A DNA stretch of 25,685 bases from an uncultured Phascolarctobacterium sp. GTDB taxonomy: Bacteria > Bacillota > Negativicutes > Acidaminococcales > Acidaminococcaceae. The stretch lies in assembly GCA_905207485.1 (NCBI GenBank), contig CAJLLL010000028.1:1-25685 (forward strand). The letters run 5' to 3'. Under the pieces are notes generated by a model. It was given only the letters and a program-made list of their open reading frames with translations, did no database searches and was not told the origin of the DNA. Position numbers and translations under genes: made by a program. Shown here piece after piece: positions 7,729-16,068 of the stretch (the first letter of the stretch is position 1; each line of letters starts with the position of its first letter).

Positions 7729-7803
7729 TTAATCTTCTCTTAATGCCGTCTTAATGCTATTTTATCTATCTTTACATTGTAATAAGATTATATATGTTAT
7801 AAT
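7729..7803 (+). promoter_or_regulatory. kdpD control region: three 11-bp direct repeats and a -10
   Basis: TTAATCTTCTC, TTAATGCCGTC and TTAATGCTATT start at 7729, 7740 and 7751, exactly one helical turn apart, and a weaker TTATC follows at 7762. Tandem half-sites at 11-bp period are typical of OmpR/PhoB-family regulators, and KdpE belongs to that family. TATAAT at 7798-7803 is a good -10 with no well-spaced -35 (TTTACA at 7771 is 21 bp away), as expected for an activated promoter. Nothing else identifiable lies in the 302-bp gap 7525-7826. Confidence 0.65.
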
Positions 7804-7826
7804 TAAGAAAATGAGGTGATTCAGCT

Positions 7827-10511
7827 TTGGAAAGAGAAGAAACTTTATACAGTAATATAGATAATAAACAAACAAGACAGGGACGCCTTAAAATATTTTT
7901 TGGCTATGCTGCCGGCGTAGGCAAAACCTATGCCATGTTAAAGGCTGCCCGGGCTGCCAAACGGCAAGGCGTTGATGTGGTTGCCGGTTATATTGAGCGC
8001 CATACCCGTCCGGATACGTTGGCTTTGCTTGAGGGGCTTGAAGAACTGCCAACCCAAAAAATTGCATATAAAAGCATAGAACTTACGGAATTTGATTTGG
8101 ATGCAGCGTTAAAGCGCCACCCACAGCTGATTCTTGTTGATGAACTTGCGCACAGCAATGCTGCAGGCTGCCGCCATTTAAAACGTTATCAGGATGTTGA
8201 AGAATTGCTGCGTGCAGGCATTGATGTTTATAGTACCGTAAATGTTCAGCATCTTGAATCGTTAAATGATTTGGTAGAATCAATTACGCATGTGGCCGTG
8301 AGCGAACGTATACCGGATTCCGTTTTCGATTCTGCCGACCAGGTAGAACTTGTTGATATTGAACCTGACGATTTAATTGTGCGTTTGCAATCGGGCAAGG
8401 TTTATAAAAAAACACAGGCTTCCCGTGCGCTTAACAACTTTTTTACAAGAGATAATTTAGCGGCATTAAGGGAAATTGCCCTGCGCCGCACGGCAGACCG
8501 ACTTAATAAAAACGCGCAGAAAGAAGAAAACGAAACGGCCGCAAAAGCCGGCGAGAATATTCTTACCTGTTTGTCGCCGGCGCCTTCAAACGCTAAGGTT
8601 ATCCGCACGGCCGCACGCATGGCCGAAGCCTTTCACAGCAGCTTTACCGCTCTTTTTGTAGAAACTCCTGAAACAAAAGAGTTAAAAGGTGAATCTTTAA
8701 AACGCCTGCGTGATAATATGCGCCTTGCTGAACAGCTTGGCGCGCGTGTGGCATCTGTGGCAGGCGAAGAGCCGGCAGAGCAGATTGCTGAGTATGCAAA
8801 AGTAAGCGGCATAACTAAAATTGTGCTGGGGCGTACTAACCACAAAACAAATGCGCTTTTTGGCAGTAAAACCCTTGTGGATAAACTTACGGCGCTGGCA
8901 GGCGATATTGATATATACATCATTCCTGATTCGCAGCCGCGTTATAAACGCAAAATAAGCATGCTCCGTCATCAGGAGCGCAAGTTCAGCTTTAGCTGGA
9001 TGGATTTTTCAAAAGCGCTTTTAATTACTGTTCTGGCAACCGCTATTGGCACAGTATTCTATGGCACGGGCCTGCGTGAAGCTAACATTATTATCGTTTA
9101 TCTGCTCGGCGTACTTTTAACGGCGCTTTGTACACGCGGTTATTTTTATGGAATACTTGCATCAATGATGAGCGTTGTTGCGTTTAACTTTTTCTTTACG
9201 GTGCCACGTTTTTCATTGGCAGCGTTAGACCCTAACTACCCAATTACTTTTGGCATTATGCTTGTTGCAAGTTTTATTTCCAGTTCGCTTGCTTCGCGTA
9301 TTAAAAGACAGGCGCGTCAGTCATCTCAAAGAGCATATTATATGGAGCTTTTAATGAACTGCAATCAAAAATTGCAGCAGGGACGCAGCGAAGAAGAGAT
9401 AATTCAGCTTGCTGCGGGGCAGATAAGCGCTTTGCTGGACCGTCCGATTTTGTATACGCTTGTAAAAAACGAAATACCTATTGATTTTAAGGTATATCCG
9501 CAAATTGAAACGGATAATGTTATGAAAACAATGAACACCGAGGAGTTTGGTGTAGCGGATTGGGTTGCCAAAAATAATAAATCGGCAGGTTCTGGAACAA
9601 ATACACTGCCAAATGCACAGAACCAGTATTTGCCGGTATGGGGCAACCAAAGCGTTATGGGCGTGGTTGCTATTCCTTACAAATTCTTCCCGGCGCTTGA
9701 TGTATTTGAGAAGAATCTTATTGTTTCAATGTTAGATGCCTGCGGGCTTATTTTGGAACGCCGCCGCCTGCGTGATGAAAAACAAAGCGTAGAGCTGGAA
9801 ACCCAGCGTGAACGTTTGCGTGCTAATTTGCTGCGCGCCATTTCCCACGATTTACGTACGCCGCTTACAAGCATCAGCGGTAATGCGGCAGTTTTGATGG
9901 AAAAAAGCATATCGCTTGACGAAAATAAAAAGCAGGAGATTTATGCTTCAATTTATGATGATTCCATGTGGCTTGTTAATTTGACAGAGAATCTGCTTTC
10001 GGTTACCCGCATTGAAAATGGTACTATGCGCCTGCGCGTAAATGCTGAAATGCTGGAAGATGTTTTCCGTGAGGCAGTTGCCCATGCAGACCGTAAACTT
10101 TCAGAGCATAAAATACGCATTGACCTGCCCGATGATATGCTGATGGCTAAAATGGATGTCCGCCTTATCATTCAGGTAATTATTAATATTATTAACAATG
10201 CCGTTAAATATACGCCTCCGGGCTCTGAAATAGTGCTTTCTGCCAAAAAGAAGGGCAGCATGGCTTGCATAACTATTGCTGATAATGGGCCCGGCATTCC
10301 GGAAGAATCTAAAAAGCATTTGTTTGATATGTTCTATACTGCTGATATTGGTAAATCGGATTGCCGCCGCGGTATGGGATTAGGCCTTAGCTTGTGCAAA
10401 TCAATTATTGAAGCGCACGGAGGCGGCATTTATGTTACTGACAATAAGCCGCAAGGGTCGGTATTTTCATTTACGTTGCCAATAGAGGAGGTTACGGTTA
10501 ATCATGTATAA
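7827..10511 (+). CDS. kdpD: Sensor histidine kinase KdpD
   Basis: Membrane kinase that senses K+ limitation or turgor and phosphorylates KdpE. All domains of the 894-aa family are present in order. The KdpD domain has Walker A GYAAGVGKT at 26-34 and a Walker B-like ILVDELAHSNAAG near 105. A USP-like domain spans about 245-375. Four membrane segments (DUF4118) lie at about 395-495, then a GAF-like region at about 510-640. The HisKA motif SHDLRTPLTS has its phospho-acceptor at His674. The ATPase motifs are NIINNAVKYTP, DNGPGIPE and GMGLGLSL. The start is TTG at 7827, chosen because GAGGTGA (7813-7819) lies 7 nt upstream and the nearby ATG at 7811 is out of frame. The last 8 nt overlap kdpE. In S. 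aureus the USP domain binds c-di-AMP; FTALF here resembles part of that reported motif. Confidence 0.97.
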   Translation: MEREETLYSNIDNKQTRQGRLKIFFGYAAGVGKTYAMLKAARAAKRQGVDVVAGYIERHTRPDTLALLEGLEELPTQKIAYKSIELTEFDLDAALKRHPQLILVDELAHSNAAGCRHLKRYQDVEELLRAGIDVYSTVNVQHLESLNDLVESITHVAVSERIPDSVFDSADQVELVDIEPDDLIVRLQSGKVYKKTQASRALNNFFTRDNLAALREIALRRTADRLNKNAQKEENETAAKAGENILTCLSPAPSNAKVIRTAARMAEAFHSSFTALFVETPETKELKGESLKRLRDNMRLAEQLGARVASVAGEEPAEQIAEYAKVSGITKIVLGRTNHKTNALFGSKTLVDKLTALAGDIDIYIIPDSQPRYKRKISMLRHQERKFSFSWMDFSKALLITVLATAIGTVFYGTGLREANIIIVYLLGVLLTALCTRGYFYGILASMMSVVAFNFFFTVPRFSLAALDPNYPITFGIMLVASFISSSLASRIKRQARQSSQRAYYMELLMNCNQKLQQGRSEEEIIQLAAGQISALLDRPILYTLVKNEIPIDFKVYPQIETDNVMKTMNTEEFGVADWVAKNNKSAGSGTNTLPNAQNQYLPVWGNQSVMGVVAIPYKFFPALDVFEKNLIVSMLDACGLILERRRLRDEKQSVELETQRERLRANLLRAISHDLRTPLTSISGNAAVLMEKSISLDENKKQEIYASIYDDSMWLVNLTENLLSVTRIENGTMRLRVNAEMLEDVFREAVAHADRKLSEHKIRIDLPDDMLMAKMDVRLIIQVIINIINNAVKYTPPGSEIVLSAKKKGSMACITIADNGPGIPEESKKHLFDMFYTADIGKSDCRRGMGLGLSLCKSIIEAHGGGIYVTDNKPQGSVFSFTLPIEEVTVNHV

Positions 10512-11202
10512 ACCTAAAGTTCTTGTAGTTGAAGATGACCCGGCTATTATGAACCTTATCCGCACAACGCTTGAAACCCAGGATTACCAGTATCACACGG
10601 CTAAAAACGGTTCCAGCGCTATTATGGATGCGGTGTCATATAATGCCGATGCCGTTATTTTAGATTTAGGGCTGCCTGATATGGACGGCGTTGAAATAAT
10701 CCGTAAAATACGCGGATGGAGTAATGTGCCTATCATTGTTGTAAGCGCAAGAAGCGAAGACCAGGATAAGGTGGAAGCATTGGATGCCGGTGCTGATGAT
10801 TATCTTACCAAACCTTTCAGCATTGATGAATTTTTGGCACGTTTGCGCGCGGCGCTGCGCCGCAGCCGTACAGAGGCTTCGGCAGGGCAATCTCCGTGTA
10901 CCGTGTACCGCAACGGAGAGTTAAGCATTGATTATGCAGGCGGCTGCGCTTATATGGGCGATGAAGAAATTCATTTAACGCCTATTGAGTATAAGCTGTT
11001 ATGTGTCCTTGCCAAAAATTCCGGCAAGGTATTAACCCATAATTACATATTGAAGGAAGTTTGGGGCAACAGCATGGCTGCTGATATTCCGTCGCTGCGC
11101 GTGTTTATGGCAACGCTGCGCAAAAAGATTGAACGCAACCCTTCAGACCCTAAATATATCCAGACACATATCGGGGTAGGCTACCGGATGATACGCCAGT
11201 AA
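10504..11202 (+). CDS. kdpE: Response regulator KdpE
   Basis: OmpR/PhoB-family DNA-binding regulator (232 aa) that activates kdpFABC when phosphorylated by KdpD. The receiver domain has the acidic pair D10/D11 (VVEDD), phospho-acceptor Asp54 (ILDLGLPDMDG), switch Ser81 (VVSAR) and Lys103 (YLTKPF). The C-terminal winged helix, from about 130, ends in VFMATLRKKIERNPSDPKYI and GVGYRM. The ATG at 10504 lies inside the end of kdpD (8-nt overlap), and GAGGAGG just upstream supplies the ribosome site. Its likely targets are the TTAAT repeats before kdpD and the activated promoter before the kdpF region. Confidence 0.97.
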   Translation: MYKPKVLVVEDDPAIMNLIRTTLETQDYQYHTAKNGSSAIMDAVSYNADAVILDLGLPDMDGVEIIRKIRGWSNVPIIVVSARSEDQDKVEALDAGADDYLTKPFSIDEFLARLRAALRRSRTEASAGQSPCTVYRNGELSIDYAGGCAYMGDEEIHLTPIEYKLLCVLAKNSGKVLTHNYILKEVWGNSMAADIPSLRVFMATLRKKIERNPSDPKYIQTHIGVGYRMIRQ

Positions 11203-11223
11203 ACCGTGCTGTACAGATATTTT

Positions 11224-11255
11224 AAGCCGTTCGCATTAGCTGCGGGCGGCTTTTT
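11224..11255 (+). terminator. Terminator between kdpDE and the pump operon
   Basis: A 12-bp stem (11224-11235 with 11241-11252, two T-G pairs) with a TTAGC loop and T5 ends the regulator transcript 22 nt after kdpE. The pump genes must therefore have their own promoter. Confidence 0.92.
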
Positions 11256-11282
11256 GCATACTTATTTTTTCTTTATACGGTT

Positions 11283-11335
11283 TTAATCCTCTTGTTCAAA
11301 CGTTAAGAAAATATTTACGCTAAATTTGCTATAAT
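11283..11335 (+). promoter_or_regulatory. Probable KdpE-activated promoter of the kdp pump operon
   Basis: TGCTATAAT (11327-11335) is an extended -10, while the position 17 bp upstream reads GAAAAT, not a -35. The upstream DNA is T-rich with irregular TTAAT/TTAAG/TTTAC elements (11283, 11303, 11314) at roughly helical spacing. A good -10 without a -35 fits a promoter that needs an activator such as KdpE. The operator assignment is inference. Confidence 0.6.
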
Positions 11336-11371
11336 ATTCCAAAGAGGAAATAGAAGGGGGGCATCTGTTAT

Positions 11372-11470
11372 ATGATGGACTGTATTATGGTTGGTACTTT
11401 AGCTGTATGTACGGGGCTGGTTTTGTTATTAATCGGCTGGTGCCGGAAACAGGTAGACAGAATTGAATAA
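11372..11470 (+). CDS. 32-aa single-pass membrane micro-ORF ahead of kdpF
   Basis: A short frame beginning ATGATG with AAGGGGGG (11354-11361) upstream. The product has a hydrophobic helix of about 18 residues (VGTLAVCTGLVLLLIG) followed by a short basic and acidic tail, WCRKQVDRIE. Its stop is followed at once by the kdpF ribosome site (GGAGG), and it is the first frame after the kdp promoter. It is not KdpF, whose signature lies in the next frame. I recall short membrane ORFs ending in similar Cys/Arg tails before kdpF in other bacteria, but cannot verify this. It may be an extra small pump subunit or a translated leader. Start could be the second ATG (11375). Confidence 0.6.
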   Translation: MMDCIMVGTLAVCTGLVLLLIGWCRKQVDRIE

Positions 11471-11482
11471 GGAGGGCTAACC

Positions 11483-11560
11483 GTGATTTTGTTAGGAATT
11501 ATTATTGTATTACTGGGTGGTTATTTAGTTTATGCGCTTCTTCACCCGGAAAATTTTTAA
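11483..11560 (+). CDS. kdpF: KdpF, small subunit of the K+ pump
   Basis: A 25-aa single-span peptide that stabilises the KdpABC complex in the membrane. The sequence LGGYLVYALLHPENF closely parallels the E. coli KdpF C-terminus (LGYLVYALINAEAF). The start is GTG at 11483 with GGAGG at 11471-11475, 7 nt upstream. It lies 12 nt after the preceding micro-ORF and 24 nt before kdpA, in the canonical F-A order. Its length and GTG start make it easy to miss in automatic annotation. Confidence 0.9.
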   Translation: MILLGIIIVLLGGYLVYALLHPENF

Positions 11561-11584
11561 TACCGGCAGGAGGAAAATACTGTT

Positions 11585-13306
11585 ATGTTGCAGATAATAC
11601 TTACAATTTTAATCTATCTGGCAATAGTAATTCCGGTTGGCGATTATGTATACCGTGTCGCTACCGGTAAAAAGACTTTTGCTGGTTCGCTGTTCGATTG
11701 CATCGACGGCATTATTTACAAATTAAGCGGTGTAAAACCGGACAACGGTATGAACTGGAAAGAATATGCCGTATCACTTGTAACAACTAATGGCGTGATG
11801 CTGCTTTTGGGGTACGCAATCCTGCGTTTTCAATATATTGATGTGTTCAACCCGAACGGCATCGGCGCAATGGAGGAATCCCTTTCCTTCAACACTATCA
11901 TCTCCTTTATGACTAATACAAACTTGCAGCATTATTCCGGTGAATCCGGGCTGTCTTATTTGTCCCAGATGATAGTTATCATTTATATGATGTTTGTTTC
12001 CGCAGCTACCGGCTATGCAGCATGCATTGCATTTATCCGTGCGCTGGCAGGCAAGAATAAAGAAAATGTCGGAAACTTCTATGCTGACCTTGTGCGCATT
12101 ACCACAAGGGTTTTGATTCCGTTTTCTATCGTTGGCGGCATGCTTCTTATCTGGCAGGGCGTTCCGCAGAACTTCTCTGAAAACATTGTTGTTGATACCA
12201 TTGAAGGCACTAAACAAATTATTGCCATGGGCCCTGTTGCCGCGCTTGAAATTATTAAGCATCTTGGTACCAACGGCGGCGGCTTCCTAGGTGCTAACTC
12301 TTCAACACCTATCGAGAACCCGACTATCATTTCAAACCTTATTGAGTTGTATTCCATGATGATTTTACCGGGCGCCTGCGTAATTACCTTTGGTAAAATG
12401 GTAAGAGCACGCAGCACGGCTTCCAGCCAGGGTATTGTTTCCCGTTTGTTCGGCCGTGAAGGCCGCAGCATTTTCGCTGCAATGGGCATCATCTTTTTAA
12501 TTGGCTTGGGCGTTTGCTTCTGGGCAGAAAGCCAGGGCAACCCTGCACTTGCCAATGTTGGCCTCAGCCAGTCCATGGGCAGCATGGAAGGTAAAGAAGT
12601 ACGTTTCGGCATTGCCCAGTCTGCAATGTTTACGACAACCACTACTTCGTTTACTACCGGTACTGTAAACAATATGCATGATACCTTAACTCCGCTTGGC
12701 GGTATGATTCCTTTGCTGCATATGATGCTGAACGTAGTATTCGGCGGCAAGGGCGTTGGTTTGATGAACATGATTATGTATGCAATTTTGGCAGTATTCA
12801 TTTGCGGTTTGATGATTGGCCGTACGCCTGAATATCTCAGCAAAAAAATCGAAGGGCGCGAAATGAAACTGACTGCCCTGTGCATCATTATTCATCCTCT
12901 TATTATTCTGGCATTTTCCGCATTGGCAGTTGCTACCGAAGGCGGCCTTGCAGGTATTACCAATCCGGGCTTCCATGGTTTATCCCAGGTACTTTATGAA
13001 TATGCTTCTTCCGCAGCCAATAACGGTTCCGGCTTTGAAGGACTGGCTGATAACACCGTGTTCTGGAACGTAACGGCAGGCCTTGCAATGTTCTTCGGAC
13101 GTTACCTTTCCATCGTATTGCAGCTTGCTATTGCCGGCTCGCTGATGAAAAAACGTTTTGTCAGCGAATCTGTGGGTACGCTGCATACTGATACTACTGG
13201 CTTTGCAGTTATCCTTGTATTTGTAGTGTACATTTTTGCCGCACTGACGTTCTTCCCCGCACTGGCTCTTGGCCCGGTGGCAGAACATTTGACCTTGTGG
13301 GGCTAA
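11585..13306 (+). CDS. kdpA: Potassium-transporting ATPase subunit KdpA
   Basis: K+-selective channel-like subunit of the KdpFABC pump, 573 aa (E. coli 557) with about ten membrane helices. The four selectivity-filter loops are visible: TNTNLQHYSGE near 110-120, LGTNGGGFLGANS near 226-238, TTTTSFTTGTVNNMHD near 350-365 and NGSGFEGLADNT near 479-490. The GTNGGGF filter, whose central Gly is needed for K+ selectivity in E. coli, is intact. AGGAGG (11568-11573) precedes the ATG. kdpB begins 16 nt after the stop. Confidence 0.98.
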   Translation: MLQIILTILIYLAIVIPVGDYVYRVATGKKTFAGSLFDCIDGIIYKLSGVKPDNGMNWKEYAVSLVTTNGVMLLLGYAILRFQYIDVFNPNGIGAMEESLSFNTIISFMTNTNLQHYSGESGLSYLSQMIVIIYMMFVSAATGYAACIAFIRALAGKNKENVGNFYADLVRITTRVLIPFSIVGGMLLIWQGVPQNFSENIVVDTIEGTKQIIAMGPVAALEIIKHLGTNGGGFLGANSSTPIENPTIISNLIELYSMMILPGACVITFGKMVRARSTASSQGIVSRLFGREGRSIFAAMGIIFLIGLGVCFWAESQGNPALANVGLSQSMGSMEGKEVRFGIAQSAMFTTTTTSFTTGTVNNMHDTLTPLGGMIPLLHMMLNVVFGGKGVGLMNMIMYAILAVFICGLMIGRTPEYLSKKIEGREMKLTALCIIIHPLIILAFSALAVATEGGLAGITNPGFHGLSQVLYEYASSAANNGSGFEGLADNTVFWNVTAGLAMFFGRYLSIVLQLAIAGSLMKKRFVSESVGTLHTDTTGFAVILVFVVYIFAALTFFPALALGPVAEHLTLWG

Positions 13307-13322
13307 GGAGGATGGTTGTTTC

Positions 13323-15383
13323 ATGAGTAAGAAAAATCAGAAGCTGATTACGCCTGAGATATTCCGTCAGGCACTGATTGGCTCTTTTACAAAGTTAAAC
13401 CCGCTTTATATGATGAAAAACCCTGTTATGTTCGTTGTAGAGGTTGGCGTTGTAATTACATTGCTGCTCTCCTTCTATCCGGGGCTTTTCGGCGGCACTG
13501 AACTTCCGGGCATACGCACCTATAACAGCATCATCTGCGTAGTGCTTTTTGTTACCGTACTGTTTGCAAACTTTGCGGAATCGGTTGCGGAAGGCCGCGG
13601 TAAAGCACAGGCTGAAAGCCTGAAAAAAACTCAGAAAGACACTAAAGCACGCCTGATTACTGAAGACGGCTCCGAAAAAATTATTTTGGCAGGCGAACTT
13701 AAAAAAGGCGATATTGTATTTGTTAATGCAGGTGAAATTATTCCTGGTGACGGTGAAGTTATCGAAGGCATTGCTTCTGTTGACGAATCTGCCATTACCG
13801 GTGAATCTGCACCTGTTGTACGTGAATCCGGCGGCGATTTCTGCTCTGTAACCGGCGGTACCACGCTTGTATCTGACTGGCTGAAAATCCGCATCACTGC
13901 CGATGCAAGCGACAGCTTCCTTAACAAAATGATTGCTCTCGTTGAAGGCGCTTCCCGTAAAAAAACACCTAACGAGATTGCGTTAAACACTTTGCTGGTA
14001 TCTTTAACCATCATTTTCTTGATTGTTATCGTTACCTTATATCCGATAGGCATTTATTCCGGCGTTGAACTGCCTGCTTCTACCTTGATTGCCCTGGCTG
14101 TCTGCCTTATACCGACTACTATCGGCGGCCTGCTTTCCGCTATCGGCATTGCCGGTATGGACCGCGTAACCCGCTTTAACGTAATTGCAATGTCCGGTAA
14201 AGCAGTTGAAGCCTGCGGCGACGTAGATACCATGATTCTTGATAAAACCGGTACCATTACTTATGGCAACCGTATGGCTTCAGATTTTATTCCTGTTGGT
14301 GGCACCCCGCGCAGCGAACTTATCAGATGCGCTGCTCTTACCAGCCTGCATGATGAAACTCCGGAAGGCAAATCTACTTTGGAATTGGCATGTACCCTTG
14401 GCTACAAAAATGAAGACGTTGCAGGTGCCGAATACATTCAGTTTACTGCTATGACCCGCATGAGCGGCATTGACCTGCCTGATGGTTCCAAACTGCGTAA
14501 AGGCGCTTCCGATGCTATTGAAAAATATGTAAAATCTATCGGCGGCAGCATTCCTGATGATTTGCATGAGCAGGTTGATAAAATTGCAGCTTTGGGCGGC
14601 ACTCCGCTTACCGTATGCGAAAACAACCGCATTATGGGTGTTATTTACCTGAAAGATACGGTAAAACCCGGTATGGTTGAACGCTTTGAACGCTTGCGCG
14701 CTATCGGCATTAAAACCATTATGTGTACCGGCGATAACCCGCTGACTGCAGCAACTATTGCCAAAGAAGCAGGAGTTGACGGCTTTATTGCCGAATGTAA
14801 ACCTGAAGATAAAATTGACGTTATTAAAAAAGAACAGGCCGAAGGCAAAATTGTTGCCATGACCGGCGACGGTACAAACGATGCCCCGGCACTGGCGCAG
14901 GCTAACGTAGGCCTTGCCATGAACAGCGGCACTACCGCAGCTAAAGAAGCTGCCAACATGGTAGACCTTGATTCTGACCCGACTAAAATTCTGGAAGTTG
15001 TTGAAATTGGTAAACAGCTTCTTATCACCCGCGGCAGTTTAACCACATTCTCTATCGCTAACGATATTGCAAAATACTTTGCAATTATCCCTGCTATGTT
15101 CATGACAGCTATTCCGCAGTTAGGCGTTCTGAACATTATGGATTTGGCTACTCCGTCCAGCGCTATTTTGTCGGCGCTTATTTTCAACGCCATTATCATC
15201 CCGGCTTTGATTCCGCTGGCTCTGAAAGGCGTAGAGTACCGTCCTATGTCCTCCGGCAAACTGCTTGCAAGAAACATGCTTATTTACGGCGTAGGCGGTA
15301 TTATTACTCCGTTTGTGGGCATTAAAATAATTGATATGTTAATTGCACCGCTGCTTACAGTAATTGGTATGGCAGGATTTTAA
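13323..15383 (+). CDS. kdpB: Potassium-transporting ATPase subunit KdpB
   Basis: Catalytic P-type ATPase subunit (type IA), 686 aa. The phosphorylation motif DKTGT has its Asp at residue 307, the same position as in E. coli. The actuator loop TGES ends at Ser162. In E. coli, phosphorylation of this same serine shuts the pump down when K+ is restored. The nucleotide-binding segment contains KGASDAIEKYV. The hinge GDGTNDAPALAQANVGLAM lies at about 515-533. Membrane segments lie near the N-terminus, before and after the catalytic domains. AAGGAGG at 13305-13311 precedes the ATG and overlaps the kdpA stop, so translation is probably coupled. Confidence 0.98.
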   Translation: MSKKNQKLITPEIFRQALIGSFTKLNPLYMMKNPVMFVVEVGVVITLLLSFYPGLFGGTELPGIRTYNSIICVVLFVTVLFANFAESVAEGRGKAQAESLKKTQKDTKARLITEDGSEKIILAGELKKGDIVFVNAGEIIPGDGEVIEGIASVDESAITGESAPVVRESGGDFCSVTGGTTLVSDWLKIRITADASDSFLNKMIALVEGASRKKTPNEIALNTLLVSLTIIFLIVIVTLYPIGIYSGVELPASTLIALAVCLIPTTIGGLLSAIGIAGMDRVTRFNVIAMSGKAVEACGDVDTMILDKTGTITYGNRMASDFIPVGGTPRSELIRCAALTSLHDETPEGKSTLELACTLGYKNEDVAGAEYIQFTAMTRMSGIDLPDGSKLRKGASDAIEKYVKSIGGSIPDDLHEQVDKIAALGGTPLTVCENNRIMGVIYLKDTVKPGMVERFERLRAIGIKTIMCTGDNPLTAATIAKEAGVDGFIAECKPEDKIDVIKKEQAEGKIVAMTGDGTNDAPALAQANVGLAMNSGTTAAKEAANMVDLDSDPTKILEVVEIGKQLLITRGSLTTFSIANDIAKYFAIIPAMFMTAIPQLGVLNIMDLATPSSAILSALIFNAIIIPALIPLALKGVEYRPMSSGKLLARNMLIYGVGGIITPFVGIKIIDMLIAPLLTVIGMAGF

Positions 15384-15399
15384 GGAAGGATGATAGATA

Positions 15400-16053
15400 A
15401 TGAGAGAAACTTTTAAAGAGGTTTGGCATACAATGCGCCCTGCCTTTTGCGTAACCGTTGTGCTTATGGTTATCTGCGGGTTCTTATTCCCTTGCCTGCT
15501 TACCGGTTTAGGAAGTTTGATTTTCCCGCATCAGGCAAACGGCAACATAATATCCGTTAACGGACGTAATGTGGGGGCGGAATTTGTAGGCCAGGAATTT
15601 ACCGAAGATTATTATATGTGGAGCCGTCCTTCTGCATATCATTACAACGTTTATGTTGAAGGCGAGGACGGAAAACAAACTTATAACGATGGCTCTGATT
15701 TTGCAGGCCTGTCTTCCGGTTCTAACAACTATGCTCCTACAAACCCTGCTTTAATTGAGCGTGTAGAAGCTGACATGAAAGCATTTTTGGAAAAGAACCC
15801 TGATGTTAAACGTGAAGATATTCCGACCGATTTGGTTACGGCTTCCGGTTCCGGCCTTGACCCGCATATTTCACCGGCTGCCGCCCAGGTACAGGTTGCA
15901 CGCATTGCCAAGGCTTCCGGTCTTGGTGAAGACACAATAAAAAGCATTATTGATGAAAATACCGAAGGCAAAGTTTTAGGCGTTTTCGGTGAAGATAAAG
16001 TAAACGTTCTGAAAGTAAACATTGAAATTGCACAGCGCATGGGAAAACTATGA
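15400..16053 (+). CDS. kdpC: Potassium-transporting ATPase subunit KdpC
   Basis: Single-span accessory subunit of KdpFABC (217 aa, a little longer than the about 190 of E. coli). One membrane helix lies at about 15-38, and the rest is extracytoplasmic. The family signatures are MWSRPSAYHYN, SGSNNYAPTNPAL and ASGSGLDPHISPAAAQVQVARIA near 147-170. The C-terminus has the usual VNVLKVNIEIAQRM. GGAAGG lies 10 nt before the ATG. The stop is 15 nt before the next ATG, so the following unknown gene probably belongs to the same transcript. Confidence 0.97.
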   Translation: MRETFKEVWHTMRPAFCVTVVLMVICGFLFPCLLTGLGSLIFPHQANGNIISVNGRNVGAEFVGQEFTEDYYMWSRPSAYHYNVYVEGEDGKQTYNDGSDFAGLSSGSNNYAPTNPALIERVEADMKAFLEKNPDVKREDIPTDLVTASGSGLDPHISPAAAQVQVARIAKASGLGEDTIKSIIDENTEGKVLGVFGEDKVNVLKVNIEIAQRMGKL

Positions 16054-16068
16054 TTGCGGGGTAATTTT

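Noticed and set aside
11256..11371. A c-di-AMP (ydaO) riboswitch before the kdp pump genes
   Set aside because: The segment between the kdpE terminator and the first frame is too short and lacks the conserved motifs. It reads as a promoter.
12079..12888. A 269-codon open frame on the minus strand opposite kdpA
   Set aside because: It is the antisense shadow of a well-supported kdpA. It has no ribosome site and no recognisable motif.
14645..15277. A 210-codon minus-strand frame opposite kdpB
   Set aside because: Shadow of kdpB. The sense frame carries all the P-type ATPase motifs.
16054..16068. TTG start giving a 302-aa form of the gene after kdpC
   Set aside because: The TTG directly abuts the kdpC stop with no ribosome site. 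The ATG at 16069 has GGGG at proper spacing.
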